Shown here: positions 17,124 through 25,734 of the stretch, one piece after another | Position numbering within the stretch: position 1 is the first letter of the stretch | Layout: each line of letters starts with the position of its first letter | Origin: Hymenobacter wooponensis | Lineage (GTDB): Bacteria > Bacteroidota > Bacteroidia > Cytophagales > Hymenobacteraceae | NCBI RefSeq assembly: GCF_004745865.1 | Contig: NZ_SRKZ01000003.1 | Span: forward strand, 62,001 to 126,000 | Length of the DNA stretch: 64,000 nucleotides | Direction of reading: 5' to 3' | Notes under the pieces: model-generated | The model's input: the letters and a program-made list of their open reading frames with translations, nothing else | Database searches by the model: none | Told to the model about the DNA's origin: nothing | Made by a program: the position numbers and the translations under genes

Positions 17124-18603
17124 TTAATTGCCAATAAGCCCCCGCCGAAATATGGGTTTTACTCGTCTATACTTCGGCCTTCCGCTAGTCCCGGCAAGAA
17201 GGCCGTTTAATGAGCGGGCAAGCATCCTAGTGTCAGCGGGAAACAATACTGTTTCCCCGTGAAAGAGGCCCAGAAAAGGGGCACAGAACAACTGTGCCTT
17301 TTCTGGGCGTAAGTGGTCAAAGGCGGCCAGGGTTGAGGCGTGCCGTTCCTTAGAGCTGGTTTTGAGGTAGCCGCGGGTGGTGTTAAGGTTGGCGTGGCCC
17401 ACCGAGTCCTGGATGAAGACAATGTCGGCGCCTTCGAACTGCAGGGTGATGAACGTGAAGCGGGCCGAGTGGCAGCTCACCACTTGTCAGAGTTCTACCT
17501 CCCGGGTGATGCGCTCGGCGCCACGTCCGCGCACGTGGGGCAGCTTGCCCTCGTACCGTTGCCAGATCTCATAAGCGATGGGGGCAAGGGCTACGCGCAC
17601 TTTCGTTTTATCTCGCTTGATTTTCTGCTGGTCGTAGGCCAGGATGGGAAGCTGGCGAGTGGTGCCGTCTTCGCCGCGGAAGGTTTCCAGTGTCAGGTCC
17701 GAGGGCTTGAGCCGGGACAGGCCAGGTCAGAGTAGCGTGGGCCCGTGAGGCAGTTAAAGACGAAAGCTTCACGCACCTGGCGGCGAGACAGGTAGTTGGT
17801 GCTGCCTTTCTTCAGCTCCAGCGGCTCGTGGCGGTAGAGCTGCAATACCTCTTCGAAAATCAACGGGTCGCGTTCCACTTTCTCGCCGAACTCATCCTCG
17901 ATCCAGTCGGAGGGCAGGCGCTCTAACTTGAGCAGCTTGCGCAAGTTCTTCAGGTAAGTGCTGATCGTGTTGTTGTAAAAGCCCCGATCCCACTTGGTGC
18001 CGTTTTTACCGGGTAAGCGCGCATCCTGCACCAGCCAGGCGCAGAAGTCTTCCAGCGGCCGGCAGTGGCCATGGGCGTCGGGCTGAAATTCCTGGGGCGT
18101 GGCCAGTGTGTTTGGGCGCCACTCAGTTAGGCGGTTGATTAAGCCCTGCGGATTGCTCAGGGTTTTGGCAGCTAAGTGAGCCCGGTAAGCGTTTTTCCAG
18201 TCGGCGTACACCTCGGCCAGGGTCCGGGGGCTGGTATGTGCTTCCGCGGCCACGGTTGAGCCAGTAGCAGATTTACTTTTCTTTTGATTCGGTTTGAGTA
18301 AGTGGAGCAGTTGCTCCGGGCGTGAACTCAGTGTTTTCCCGCTCGGCCTGCTCGAGCAACTGGCCCGCGCTGCGCTCGAACTCGGCCAGCCTGGTGTTGA
18401 TTTTGAGGTAGCCAGCTTGGGCTGACTTCACGCATTCCCCTTTCTAGTTCTGAGGCAGGCAGCTCTGGCCCGTACTGGTGCGTAGGCGGGATAGCTCTTC
18501 GGTGGCAGCGTCGCCGCGGCCTCAGCGGATGTCCGCGTAGATGGGGGAGCGGCCATCGGTACGGGCATAGGTATGCAGGTAGAAGCGGATGGTTATAGCA
18601 GTG
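17124..18603 (-). pseudogene. Tyrosine recombinase/integrase relic, copy 2 (near full length)
   Basis: Read from about 18603, frames join into a Bacteroidota phage/transposon integrase: arm-binding N-terminus ('IRFYLHTYARTDGRSPIYAD'), core-binding domain ('LAEVYADWKNAYRAHLA'), and catalytic domain with 'TGPRYSDLA', 'SCHSARFTFITLQFEG' and 'SVGHANLNTTRGYLK', so the catalytic Arg, His and Tyr regions survive. It is disrupted by two Trp-to-stop changes in the first 60 residues, a frame change near 18300, a 5-base insertion near 17715 and a TGA near 17486. No start codon is evident. Inactive as it stands. Confidence 0.85.
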
Positions 18604-18658
18604 TAGTGGATTGGATAACCAAGGTAGTAAATTGCTAAAGAGGGTAGAGCAGGAACAT

Positions 18659-18690
18659 AAAAAGCCCCACCGGGGCCGGTAGGGCTTTTT
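18659..18690. terminator. Intrinsic terminator hairpin
   Basis: AAAAAGCCC and GGGCTTTTT flank a 14-nt GC-rich loop, with T or A runs on either strand. It lies downstream of the minus-strand secreted-protein pseudogene and could serve either direction. Confidence 0.7.
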
Positions 18691-18715
18691 CCGTCAGGAA
18701 CGTAGCGTGAGGAGC

Positions 18716-19023
18716 CTAGCGGCCACTAATGCCAGCGGCGTACCCATTGTAGCAGTCTCGTTCGGCCGCCGTAGTGGCGTACGCGGCGTTTTCGCGCGCT
18801 TGAGCAGCTTGCTCACTTACGGTAGCCTCAAAATCGGCAGTAGCACCACCTTAGTAGTCAAGTCAATAGTCCCGGTCCTGCAGCCCGGCAAAGCGCCCGT
18901 CGGCATATTCTGGCGTAACGAAGTTTACGTTAGCGGCGGGTTTGCTGGTCGCGGCATGGGAAGCCGATACAGAACCCAAGCCTAATAGGGCCACGACAGA
19001 AGGAAGCGGAAGATGGTTTTCAT
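18716..19023 (-). pseudogene. Broken member of the small secreted Tyr/Gly-rich family
   Basis: ATG at 19023 gives 'MKTIFRFLL', then a frame change resumes a signal peptide ('ALLGLGSVSASHA') and 'FVTPEYADGRFAGLQDRDY'. Two stops follow before 'ADFEATVSEQAAQARENAAY' and 'CYNGYAAGISGR'. Layout and motifs match the three neighbouring intact genes. Total length is not a multiple of three. Confidence 0.65.
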
Positions 19024-19088
19024 GCGAAATAGAAAGGAAAAGAATAGATAAGGGAAAAGAACGGATGAGATAATTCCGGACTGGTGGA

Positions 19089-19391
19089 CTAGTACTGCAG
19101 GCCGTTCACATAGCCGCGCCAGTAGATGGGCTCCTCGGAGTTGCGGGCGTTATAGGTGGCGCGCTGAACGGCAGCATCGATGGCATCCTGATACTCTTGC
19201 GTGCCACGGCCATAGGCGGAGGCGTAGTTGGCTTCCTCGTCGGCGCCATCAGCCATGCCCTGTTCGTAGGAAAGGGCAAACGTTGTAGTGGTGGTAGCGT
19301 GGGACGCTACAGGGAGGGCAATGGCTTGCAGGGCCGGGCTAATGCTGAGCAGCAAGGCGGAGGCGGCCAGAACACGAAGGATCGTTTTCAT
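19089..19391 (-). CDS. Small secreted protein, Tyr/Gly-rich local family
   Basis: 100 residues from the ATG at 19391. A signal peptide (MKTILRVLAASALLLSI.. to about residue 30) is followed by 'SYEQGMADGADEEANYASAY' and a C-terminal 'IYWRGYVNGLQY'. The pattern Y-x(2-3)-G-x(3)-G, an alpha-helical middle and a final aromatic-G-Y/F-x-x-G is shared with 19660-19992, 20085-20489 and the pseudogene 18716-19023. No cysteine pattern and no known domain. Presumably exported to the periplasm or beyond; function unknown. Confidence 0.6.
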   Translation of the reverse strand: MKTILRVLAASALLLSISPALQAIALPVASHATTTTTFALSYEQGMADGADEEANYASAYGRGTQEYQDAIDAAVQRATYNARNSEEPIYWRGYVNGLQY

Positions 19392-19659
19392 ACGGTAATT
19401 GATAAGGATGGTGGTGAATGAATACCCCAAGCTAGGCTTGCTGGGTACCTTTATCAAGTCCTAAATGCTTGAAATTGTGCCATTCAATCTCTATAATGTT
19501 CTCAGGCGCACGTGCAAAACCAGTTCCTGTGGCTTCAACAGGGCTACGCAGGTGGGTAAGTTCATCCCTTCTGTCACAATTCCGGTTAAGGTGGCCTTTA
19601 CAGGCCGCGCCTATCCATCCACCTTTCACGCCATGTCATTCACCACTTACTGTATTTCT

Positions 19660-19992
19660 ATGAAACGTGTATTGTGTACGCTTTTCCTATCCGTGCTGCT
19701 GCTCGGGGGACTCACGGTCCAGGCCACTCCAACGACTTTCGCTTCCTCGCAGACGGTTACCGTTACCCCAGGCGATTACTACAGTGGACTGGCGACGGGC
19801 ACGGGGCATAAGGACTACTATGCCAGTATCTATGGGGCCGGCACGCCGGCGTATACGGCTGCCATTGACAGCGATCACTACGAGGCCATCCGCAGCCTGC
19901 GATACCCCACGGAGAACTACGACCAGCACGAGATAGACTTCTGGAGTGGCTTTATCGATGGATTGGGCCGTCCGCTGGAAGAAGAGTACTAA
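19660..19992 (+). CDS. Small secreted protein, Tyr/Gly-rich local family
   Basis: 110 residues. The ATG at 19660 gives a clean signal peptide (MKRVLCTLFLSVLLLGGLTV, cleaved near QATP). The mature part has 'GDYYSGLATGTGHKDYYASI' and ends 'FWSGFIDGLGRPLEEEY', the same end pattern as its neighbours. It faces the flanking family members on the opposite strand and shares with 20085-20489 a strong bidirectional terminator. Function unknown. Confidence 0.6.
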   Translation: MKRVLCTLFLSVLLLGGLTVQATPTTFASSQTVTVTPGDYYSGLATGTGHKDYYASIYGAGTPAYTAAIDSDHYEAIRSLRYPTENYDQHEIDFWSGFIDGLGRPLEEEY

Positions 19993-20006
19993 GCCGGGTT
20001 GCACGC

Positions 20007-20042
20007 AAAAAAAGCCCCTCCACTACGGAGGGGCTTTTTTTT
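20007..20042. terminator. Bidirectional intrinsic terminator
   Basis: GCCCCTCC/GGAGGGGC stem with a 5-nt loop, seven A residues on one side and eight T residues on the other, between convergent genes. Confidence 0.92.
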
Positions 20043-20084
20043 GTGATTGTTGAGTAGCACTGGCAATAGGCCAGGGGGGCCGGC

Positions 20085-20489
20085 TTAGTCGAAGACCGGC
20101 TCATAGGGGCCGTCGCCCCCGCCCCCGCCGGGGCCGGTACCGCCGCCCCCGCCGCCCGGGCTACCGCATACTACCGGAGTGTTATAGCCTTCTTCCATGC
20201 CCTCCACGTACCCGTTCCAGTAATCATACTCTTCCGGCGTTGTGGCGTAGCTGCGGTTTCGCTCCGCCCAGGGATGGTAATAGGTAGTGTACTTATATTG
20301 AAACTGGGCGCCGTCGATGCACTTGTTCTCCTCGGCTTCCTTCTTACCATGGGTGTAGCCGTCCACATAATCGGTATAGGAGACGGCGGAACGGGTTTCA
20401 ATCGCCGGGCGGCTTGGCGTAAAGGCAGAGGTCGCGGCACCCAGGGCCAGTAGGGCGCTCAGCGAGAGAGAGCGAACGAGTAACTTCAT
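20085..20489 (-). CDS. Small secreted protein with poly-Gly tail, Tyr/Gly-rich local family
   Basis: 134 residues. Signal peptide MKLLVRSLSLSALLALGAAT to about residue 22; mature part 'SYTDYVDGYTHGKKEAEENK', 'EEYDYWNGYVEGMEEGYN', then a Cys and a Gly/Pro-rich tail (residues about 110-130). It shares the family end pattern and adds the flexible tail. A copy of the structured repeat ends about 119 nt upstream, the same spacing as for the gene at 11937-12356. Function unknown. Confidence 0.6.
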   Translation of the reverse strand: MKLLVRSLSLSALLALGAATSAFTPSRPAIETRSAVSYTDYVDGYTHGKKEAEENKCIDGAQFQYKYTTYYHPWAERNRSYATTPEEYDYWNGYVEGMEEGYNTPVVCGSPGGGGGGTGPGGGGGDGPYEPVFD

Positions 20490-20607
20490 GAAGGATAAGA
20501 CTAGAAGGTGAAAGAATAGCTAATAGTAAGGCAAGCCGAGCCGGTTGTACAGGACAGAAGTCATAGCTTTGTGACTGGAGAGTGGGCGGATTCACGGAAA
20601 AAGAAAA

Positions 20608-20868
20608 AGGCGGTCCCTCCTGAGAAACGCCTCTCTCCAAACTTCCCTTTTCCGCGGCTAACCATTTCCGAGCGAGAAAGGGAAGGCAACCGATGAAGCT
20701 ACGACTTTCCATTATAAATACAAATAAAACTAGAAATAGCCTACGATAGATAGGAGCGGTAGCACCCCCCCCTGTATTAGGTAATACCGCTCCAGACTGT
20801 CATTTTCTTACAAAATCGAGTCCTTATCTAAATGCAATGTTACAGGTGAAAATGCGATTTTTAGCATC
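20608..20868 (-). ncRNA. Structured repeat, copy 2: candidate RNA leader or small RNA
   Basis: Homologous to 12481-12735. On the minus strand it has the hairpin 20753-20793 (GGAGCGGTA / TACCGCTCC), a perfect 9-bp CTTCCCTTT/AAAGGGAAG stem around the conserved CGG..CCG loop, and a terminal AGGCG/CGCCT hairpin with T residues. Two of the three stems are maintained by compensating or improving changes between copies. Downstream lies the secreted-protein gene 20085-20489. Confidence 0.5.
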
Positions 20869-21020
20869 TCACCAAAAACTTAATCTACCGTTACGCCGAA
20901 GTGCACCTCTATACCGCTATAGGGAGAGAAATACGTGCCAGCACAGATAGCACGGGCAGGAGAATAATAAGAGCTTTAGTATGGAAACGTAACTATTCTT
21001 CTTATCCTACTCCTTCGCGT

Positions 21021-21362
21021 ATGCCTACCGCCCCCACTAGAGTAACCGATAGCCTGTACATGCAGTGCGTCGTCGAGCAAAACGTTCCCGCGGCCTACGT
21101 GCCGCTGTTGCAGAACCACGTGGCGGCTATCTGCCAGGCGAGTGGTATGCCGGGCCTGCAGAGTCAGATCGTAGCACACCCACTCGTATTCGCGGTCAGG
21201 GAGATTCGCTACTCAGTGCATCAGCAGAGCGTGCTGGTGCAGCTGGGGTTCACTGTAGTATACAACCCCAGCAGTGGTACCAGCAGGAGCGAGGCGTCTG
21301 CCATCGTGCTGCCCGGCCCGGAGGAAGTAGAAAATTCTGTCATTGCAGAGGATGGGCTATAG
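21021..21362 (+). CDS. Hypothetical protein
   Basis: 113 residues from the ATG at 21021. Soluble; begins 'MPTAPTRVTDSLYMQCVV' and ends with an acidic tail. It contains 'LVFAVREIRYSVHQQSVLVQ', a strand-like stretch. No family recognised. An imperfect GC hairpin with T residues lies near 21406-21440. Confidence 0.45.
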   Translation: MPTAPTRVTDSLYMQCVVEQNVPAAYVPLLQNHVAAICQASGMPGLQSQIVAHPLVFAVREIRYSVHQQSVLVQLGFTVVYNPSSGTSRSEASAIVLPGPEEVENSVIAEDGL

Positions 21363-21466
21363 CCTGGTGTCCTTTGCCCGGATGTCCCAGGCCTGAAATT
21401 GAAACCGCCCCAACCTACTACAGGCCGGGGCAGTGTTTTTCTGGTGAAGGGAACTCGCCTTACTTA

Positions 21467-21901
21467 CTACGCGGCTACTTCGGCGCTGGCCGGCTGCTGG
21501 GCGCAGACAGGATTCATGTAGAGGATATTCCAGAGGTGGCCGTCAAGGTCCTGGAAGTTGCGGTCGTACATGAACTCCACTTCGTTTTGCGGCTGCTGCG
21601 GCACGACGTGTCCGCCGACGGCCAAGGCAGCGTCGGCTATGCGGTCTACTTCGGTGCGGCTGTCCACCGAGAGGCAGAGAATGGCTTCATTGGTCTGGTG
21701 GGCATTGATCAGGGGCTTGGCCGTAAACGACTGGAAGAAGGGCTCTGTCAGCAGCATCACGTAGATCGTGTCGCTGACGACCATACAGGTGCCTCGTTCA
21801 TCGGTCATCTGCTGATCGAAGCGAAACCCTAGTTGAGTGAAGAAGGCCACGGATGCGCCCAGGTCTTTGACGGGCAGGTTTACGAAAATACTAGTTGCCA
21901 T
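21467..21901 (-). CDS. VOC-superfamily (glyoxalase/bleomycin-resistance fold) protein
   Basis: 144 residues. 'MATSIFVNLPVKDLGASVAF' and 'FFTQLGFRFDQQMTDE' open the first beta-alpha-beta-beta-beta module. The second has 'RNFQDLDGHLWNILYM', including the usual DPDGHxWE-like end with Asp and His. It resembles the PhnB/lactoylglutathione-lyase-like group. Substrate unknown. A short C-terminal copy is preserved as a fragment at 13774-13841. Confidence 0.8.
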   Translation of the reverse strand: MATSIFVNLPVKDLGASVAFFTQLGFRFDQQMTDERGTCMVVSDTIYVMLLTEPFFQSFTAKPLINAHQTNEAILCLSVDSRTEVDRIADAALAVGGHVVPQQPQNEVEFMYDRNFQDLDGHLWNILYMNPVCAQQPASAEVAA

Positions 21902-22037
21902 GTGGGGGTTGGGTTAGTGGGTACAGGGCAAAAGTAGGGGCTTCATCGACCGCTGAAGGCCGGTGAATGCGACAACCTGCGGGGGTATTTGCGACAAATT
22001 TTTTAGCAATTCGGAGAACTCGTTAAGCACTTGATTG

Positions 22038-22610
22038 CTACCTCTTGCTGACCGGTTTTATCTGAATAGAGGAGAAGAAGCGACGGCGCTGCGCACTACC
22101 GCTGATGCCTGCCGTGTCGGTCAGGTCGCGGGGAATAAAGTTAAAGGCATACCCAACCCCACTGGCCACTAGGCTACGGGAATACTTTACCGTCAACTTG
22201 CCTGTACTATTATGACGGGCTCGGTACTTTACTTCTATGCCAGGTCCCGCGGCTGTTGTGAACTGGGTGCGCTCTAGCAAGACCCCATCCTTTTGGCTAC
22301 GGAGCATCCCATTGATTACTCCTGAATAATACTGCTCTCTGTTTTCTTCGCCCTCTAACGTGGCGGCTTGTTCAGGGGGCATCTTTACCTGCATAATCTG
22401 ATAAAGACCGACTGAATCGGAGGACATAAACACACGGGTGTTGGGGATGGTGCGCCCGGTCAACTTCTCCATGTTCATCTCCTCGGCCGGCTTTGGAAGC
22501 AGTACCTGTAGTTGCTCATCCACGGAGAAAGGAACCCAACCGGAGCCGATGAAAGAAGTAAGGGGCAGGCTCAGTACTACGAAAGCCCGAATAAGGTAGC
22601 TATGTTTCAT
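22038..22610 (-). CDS. Secreted hypothetical protein
   Basis: 190 residues from the ATG at 22610. Signal peptide MKHSYLIRAFVVLSLPLTS. The mature part is beta-rich: 'VLLPKPAEEMNMEKLTGRTI', 'VGLYQIMQVKMPPEQAATLE', 'GPGIEVKYRARHNSTGKL', ending 'FFSSIQIKPVSKR'. The layout resembles lipoprotein-like periplasmic proteins that report on substrate load, but no family is recognised. It follows the SHOCT membrane gene on the same strand after 31 bp and may be co-transcribed with it. Confidence 0.5.
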   Translation of the reverse strand: MKHSYLIRAFVVLSLPLTSFIGSGWVPFSVDEQLQVLLPKPAEEMNMEKLTGRTIPNTRVFMSSDSVGLYQIMQVKMPPEQAATLEGEENREQYYSGVINGMLRSQKDGVLLERTQFTTAAGPGIEVKYRARHNSTGKLTVKYSRSLVASGVGYAFNFIPRDLTDTAGISGSAQRRRFFSSIQIKPVSKR

Positions 22611-22641
22611 AGTGCAAGATAGGGGGCAAGGCCAGAGTGGT

Positions 22642-22884
22642 CTAGCGCAGCACCCGCTGCTTCTGCTGCTCGAACTCCCGGGCATTGCTATGTTCCTCAA
22701 CAGCTACTTTCGGCTTATGGCGACGTGACCAGCGCCAGAAAGCGTACAACAGCACGAGGACGGGTAGTGTAAGAATACCGGTCATGACGAGTAGCAGCGA
22801 AGAGCCGCTGATGTCGCCCAGCAATAGCAATAGGGAGGTGAGCATTGCGATAAGGGATAGGCCTAGGTATATAGGTCGAAACAC
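22642..22884 (-). CDS. Small two-helix membrane protein with SHOCT-like tail
   Basis: 80 residues: two hydrophobic helices (about 3-24 and 28-50), a basic turn WRWSRRHKPK, then 'NAREFEQQKQRVLR', which resembles the short C-terminal helical (SHOCT) motif '..EeFeeqKakLL'. Such proteins often form oligomeric membrane complexes, but no role is established. A SHOCT-only frame lies at 23596-23724. Confidence 0.55.
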   Translation of the reverse strand: MFRPIYLGLSLIAMLTSLLLLLGDISGSSLLLVMTGILTLPVLVLLYAFWRWSRRHKPKVAVEEHSNAREFEQQKQRVLR

Positions 22885-23079
22885 ACTGCCATAGGTACGG
22901 ATATCCGTGTTAGCACGGATTGCATAAACGGGGGAAGAGGTAGACGGGTGGAGGGGCGGCTAGGCCTAGGGTAGCACTCAGCGCTTCTGCTGCAAGGTAT
23001 AGGATGATTATACTAGCCTAGTAAGACACAACTCCGCCCTTTGTAGGCCAGGGCCGTTCCATTTAGGTGATAATAGAAA

Positions 23080-23562
23080 TCAATACAACTCTACGGGAAA
23101 TTGCCCAACCTGCGGCTGCTTTATATAGTCCGGGATGCTCCACTTGGGATTCGGGTAGGTGGAGTCTATGGGCTCCGCCTTTACATCCTGTCGCGGATCG
23201 TACGAAATCAGGTTAGTCCGATAAAAGCCTACTTCCCAATTGGTCATGATTTTACGCAGGAGCCGGTATACGTCTGCATCGTAAGTGGCCTCCTGTTCAG
23301 TAGCAAACTCCGTGTAATAGCTAGGCTGCGCATGCCAGAAGATCATGGCGGCCGTGGCCTTATCGCAGATCGGGTTGTCAATTATCCACAGAAGGACTTC
23401 CATGCCGTCATCCCAGTTGTAGACGCCCGCGATAAGATGCAGCTCAACCGGATTTGTGAGGGAGTCGAAGAACTCCTTATCAGGTTCACGCTCCTCGAAG
23501 CTAAACTGAAATAATTTATCCGCCAGGAGCTGAGCTCGCTCTTCTGATACTGAATAATCCAT
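23080..23562 (-). CDS. DUF4274 domain protein
   Basis: 160 residues, cytoplasmic. 'ELHLIAGVYNWDDGMEVLLW' and 'NPICDKATAAMIFWHA' match the DUF4274 signature (HxxAxxYNWDDG.. then CDxxTAxxIFW). The C-terminal 'GFYRTNLISYDP' and a Pro-rich end follow. Proteins of this family often sit among toxin/immunity or accessory clusters, but no activity is known. It is alone on its strand here. Confidence 0.7.
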   Translation of the reverse strand: MDYSVSEERAQLLADKLFQFSFEEREPDKEFFDSLTNPVELHLIAGVYNWDDGMEVLLWIIDNPICDKATAAMIFWHAQPSYYTEFATEQEATYDADVYRLLRKIMTNWEVGFYRTNLISYDPRQDVKAEPIDSTYPNPKWSIPDYIKQPQVGQFPVELY

Positions 23563-23595
23563 TTTCGGAATGTATGTACTTAGCTAAGCTTGAAT

Positions 23596-23724
23596 CTAGC
23601 GCAGTACTTGGCGCTTCTGCTCCTCGAACTCCTGGGCGTTGAGTAAACCCTGCTCGTGGAGCTGCTGGAGCTTGCGCAGTTCATTGGCCACGGATGATGG
23701 GAGAACCGTGGAAATCGGCTCCAT
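23596..23724 (-). CDS. Very small SHOCT-domain protein or fragment
   Basis: 42 residues from an ATG at 23724; the C-terminal 30 ('[20 protein letters not shown]' followed by [11 protein letters not shown]) are a textbook SHOCT motif. The first 12 residues overlap, on the other strand, the start of the helicase fragment, so this is probably a truncated membrane protein whose N-terminal helices were lost at a recombination junction. Its tail is close to that of 22642-22884. Confidence 0.5.
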   Translation of the reverse strand: MEPISTVLPSSVANELRKLQQLHEQGLLNAQEFEEQKRQVLR

Positions 23725-24157
23725 TACCCGTGCCCTGAAGCAAACCGCTAAAGAGCTCGGCGTGCCTATCCTGGCCCTAGCCCAACTCAGCCGCGCCCCC
23801 TAGCAGCGCGGTGGCGACAAAAAGCCTATGCTCTCCGACCTACGCGAATCCGGCGACATCGAGCAGGACGCCGACATCGTCGTGTTTCCCTACCGCCCTG
23901 CCTACTATGACATTAAGGAAGACGACATGGGTAACCCCACCACGGACTTGTCTTAGCTGATTTTCGGCAAGCACCGCAACGGCCCGCTGGATGAGTTGAT
24001 CGTGGGCTCTACCTTGCACAATGGCCGCTACTTCGATCTGTAGTCGGCTGTGCCCGTCGGCCCACCACACGGTGCCCCAGGCCACGAATCGCGTCCCACC
24101 CGGCGCACGGCCACCCCTAGCGAATTCATGCCTGATGAAACAGACCCCGGCTTCTAA
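23709..24157 (+). pseudogene. C-terminal fragment of a replicative DNA helicase (DnaB type)
   Basis: The frame reads '[20 protein letters not shown]', stop after SRAP, '[20 protein letters not shown]', '[14 protein letters not shown]', stop, 'LIFGKHRNGPLDELIVGS'. These are the H3/H4 and C-terminal RecA-core blocks of DnaB, including the KHRNG arginine-finger loop. The N-terminal two-thirds are missing and there are three in-frame stops before 24157. Probably the remains of a phage replication module next to the structural genes. Confidence 0.8.
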
Positions 24158-24678
24158 TGGAAATCATCCTGCTACCTCCCGTTCCCGCCGCCCTTCGTTC
24201 CTTGGCGGCCAAGCAACTCGCCAGACCAACTCAGACTACCCGCCGCACGGTGCTGCAGCACCTCATTCATCTCGCGCGCTTGCACCGCAACATGCAGGAA
24301 GTTATGCTGGAACGCACCAAGCCCGAGCACTGCCTCACGCGCCAGCCCAATAAGCAGGCTGCTGCCTGGCAACACCGTCTGCGGGAATTCCACCTTTCCC
24401 GCCGGGCTTTACGCCATGCCTACGACGCCTACCTGCAGGCGGCGCCGGCCGTGGCCCAGGCTATGAGTGACTGGCAGACGCAGCAGGGGATTGCGCCGGG
24501 CACCCACTTCACCTACGAACACGATGATGATGCTCTCGTGCTCTACCTGCAGCCGGTCCTGTCAGCACTGGAAGCGGAGGCAGATGCGCTGAAAAAACAG
24601 GCTATCGAGCGCTGGGTAGAAGCTACGCACAACTACTTCCGCTTGCTGATTCCACCTTCATTGGGCCTGGCCGCTTGA
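24157..24678 (+). CDS. Hypothetical protein, probably phage early region
   Basis: 173 residues; its ATG overlaps the stop of the helicase fragment (TAATG), the arrangement of translationally coupled phage genes. Highly helical and basic in the first half ('RRTVLQHLIHLARLHRNMQE'), mixed later. No motif recognised. Its intact frame beside a decayed helicase is notable. Confidence 0.5.
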   Translation: MEIILLPPVPAALRSLAAKQLARPTQTTRRTVLQHLIHLARLHRNMQEVMLERTKPEHCLTRQPNKQAAAWQHRLREFHLSRRALRHAYDAYLQAAPAVAQAMSDWQTQQGIAPGTHFTYEHDDDALVLYLQPVLSALEAEADALKKQAIERWVEATHNYFRLLIPPSLGLAA

Positions 24679-24775
24679 GTGTTAACTGTCACAGTAGGGG
24701 AGGGGCGCTTTCGGGCCCAGTGATGGGGCTCCCCCTACCACGTGGTGGAAACGGTAGAGGAAGCCCTACGCTTGG

Positions 24776-24979
24776 TTACGGCTTTGGGGCCTTGATGAAG
24801 AGCAGAGTGGGAGATGCCTCACTTCCGCTTAAGCGCTCTTTTAATTCATACCCCTCTTGCTGAAGCCGCTTAATGGTGGAATAATACAGCTCATTAATGC
24901 TCACTGCGTATTTCTCCAACCCTGAGCGCAGGGTGATGTCAATAACCTCGCTTTTACCCTCTCCTCGGGTAATAACCAC
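24776..24979 (-). CDS. Small hypothetical protein, possibly 5'-frameshifted
   Basis: From a GTG at 24979 the frame gives 67 residues ('MVITRGEGKSEVIDITLRSG' to 'LLFIKAPKP'). The same frame extends upstream without a start, while an ATG at 25037 in another frame begins a lipoprotein-like or signal leader (MKKLFFMLGC). One missing or extra base would join them. The present gene may therefore be a recent pseudogene. Confidence 0.4.
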   Translation of the reverse strand: MVITRGEGKSEVIDITLRSGLEKYAVSINELYYSTIKRLQQEGYELKERLSGSEASPTLLFIKAPKP

Positions 24980-25153
24980 TTTGCGAGCCGACAGATCAAT
25001 GCGCGCCGCAGCCCAGCATAAAGAATAGTTTTTTCATAGGCCCCCAAGATAGGTAACCACTTTCAGCAACTCCCCTTATGCTCGCCTCTGTCCACGAAAA
25101 AAGGCCCACCCACCGAGCGAGCCTTTCAGATCAGTTCCATAGTAGCCGTTGCT

Positions 25154-25339
25154 TCATGCGCCGGTATTCTGCTGTGAAGCACGACTCGCCTGTACATTAG
25201 ATAGTTCGGCTTTGATTTTCGCTAACTTGAATTTTAGCCAGCTGCGGTCCTCCTCTGTCTTGGCCTCGTCAAAGCGAGTAGTCAAGGCTTCTATTTCAAT
25301 TTGCAACAGGTAAGCTAAGTCCAGTGTTTCGTGTAACAT
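25154..25339 (-). CDS. Small coiled-coil hypothetical protein
   Basis: 61 residues, almost entirely helical and charged ('DEAKTEEDRSWLKFKLAKIK'). The pattern of hydrophobics fits a short coiled coil. No family recognised; support is composition only. Confidence 0.4.
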   Translation of the reverse strand: MLHETLDLAYLLQIEIEALTTRFDEAKTEEDRSWLKFKLAKIKAELSNVQASRASQQNTGA

Positions 25340-25496
25340 GTTAAGGGTATGGTAAAACGGGTGGGAGTGGAGCGTAGACCTAAGGGGTTCTAAAACTACT
25401 CAATGGTCCCCTACGAAGCATCCAGGTACTTCGTTCAGCTTCGCCACTAGCCCATAGCACACCACGTGCCAGGATATACCCGTTCCACGTTGGTTT

Positions 25497-25682
25497 CTAT
25501 TCTTTCTGCGAAAACTGTGATGTTTGTTCCGACAAGTCTTGCAGTGTCGCTAGCTCGGTTAACAGGCGGTTGGCACTAAACAAGCCGGCTATCGCAGCCC
25601 AGTGCTGTAACCGCCGATCAGCGGCCGTTTGTGGCATTGGAAGGTGTTGTGCTTCTGGCCTCAGCGAGTGTCCTGTCTTCAT
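25497..25682 (-). CDS. Small hypothetical protein
   Basis: 61 residues, Gln/Leu-rich helices ('LQHWAAIAGLFSANRLLTEL'). No motif. Called because no better frame covers the interval; could be chance. Confidence 0.3.
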   Translation of the reverse strand: MKTGHSLRPEAQHLPMPQTAADRRLQHWAAIAGLFSANRLLTELATLQDLSEQTSQFSQKE

Positions 25683-25734
25683 ATCTCCAGCACGTTAGTG
25701 TGCCCTAGTATACACAATCTTTCCCTAATCCCTA

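Noticed and set aside
21065..21832. 255-codon + strand open frame
   Set aside because: It runs across a terminator-like hairpin and antisense to the VOC gene, whose domain signature is clear.
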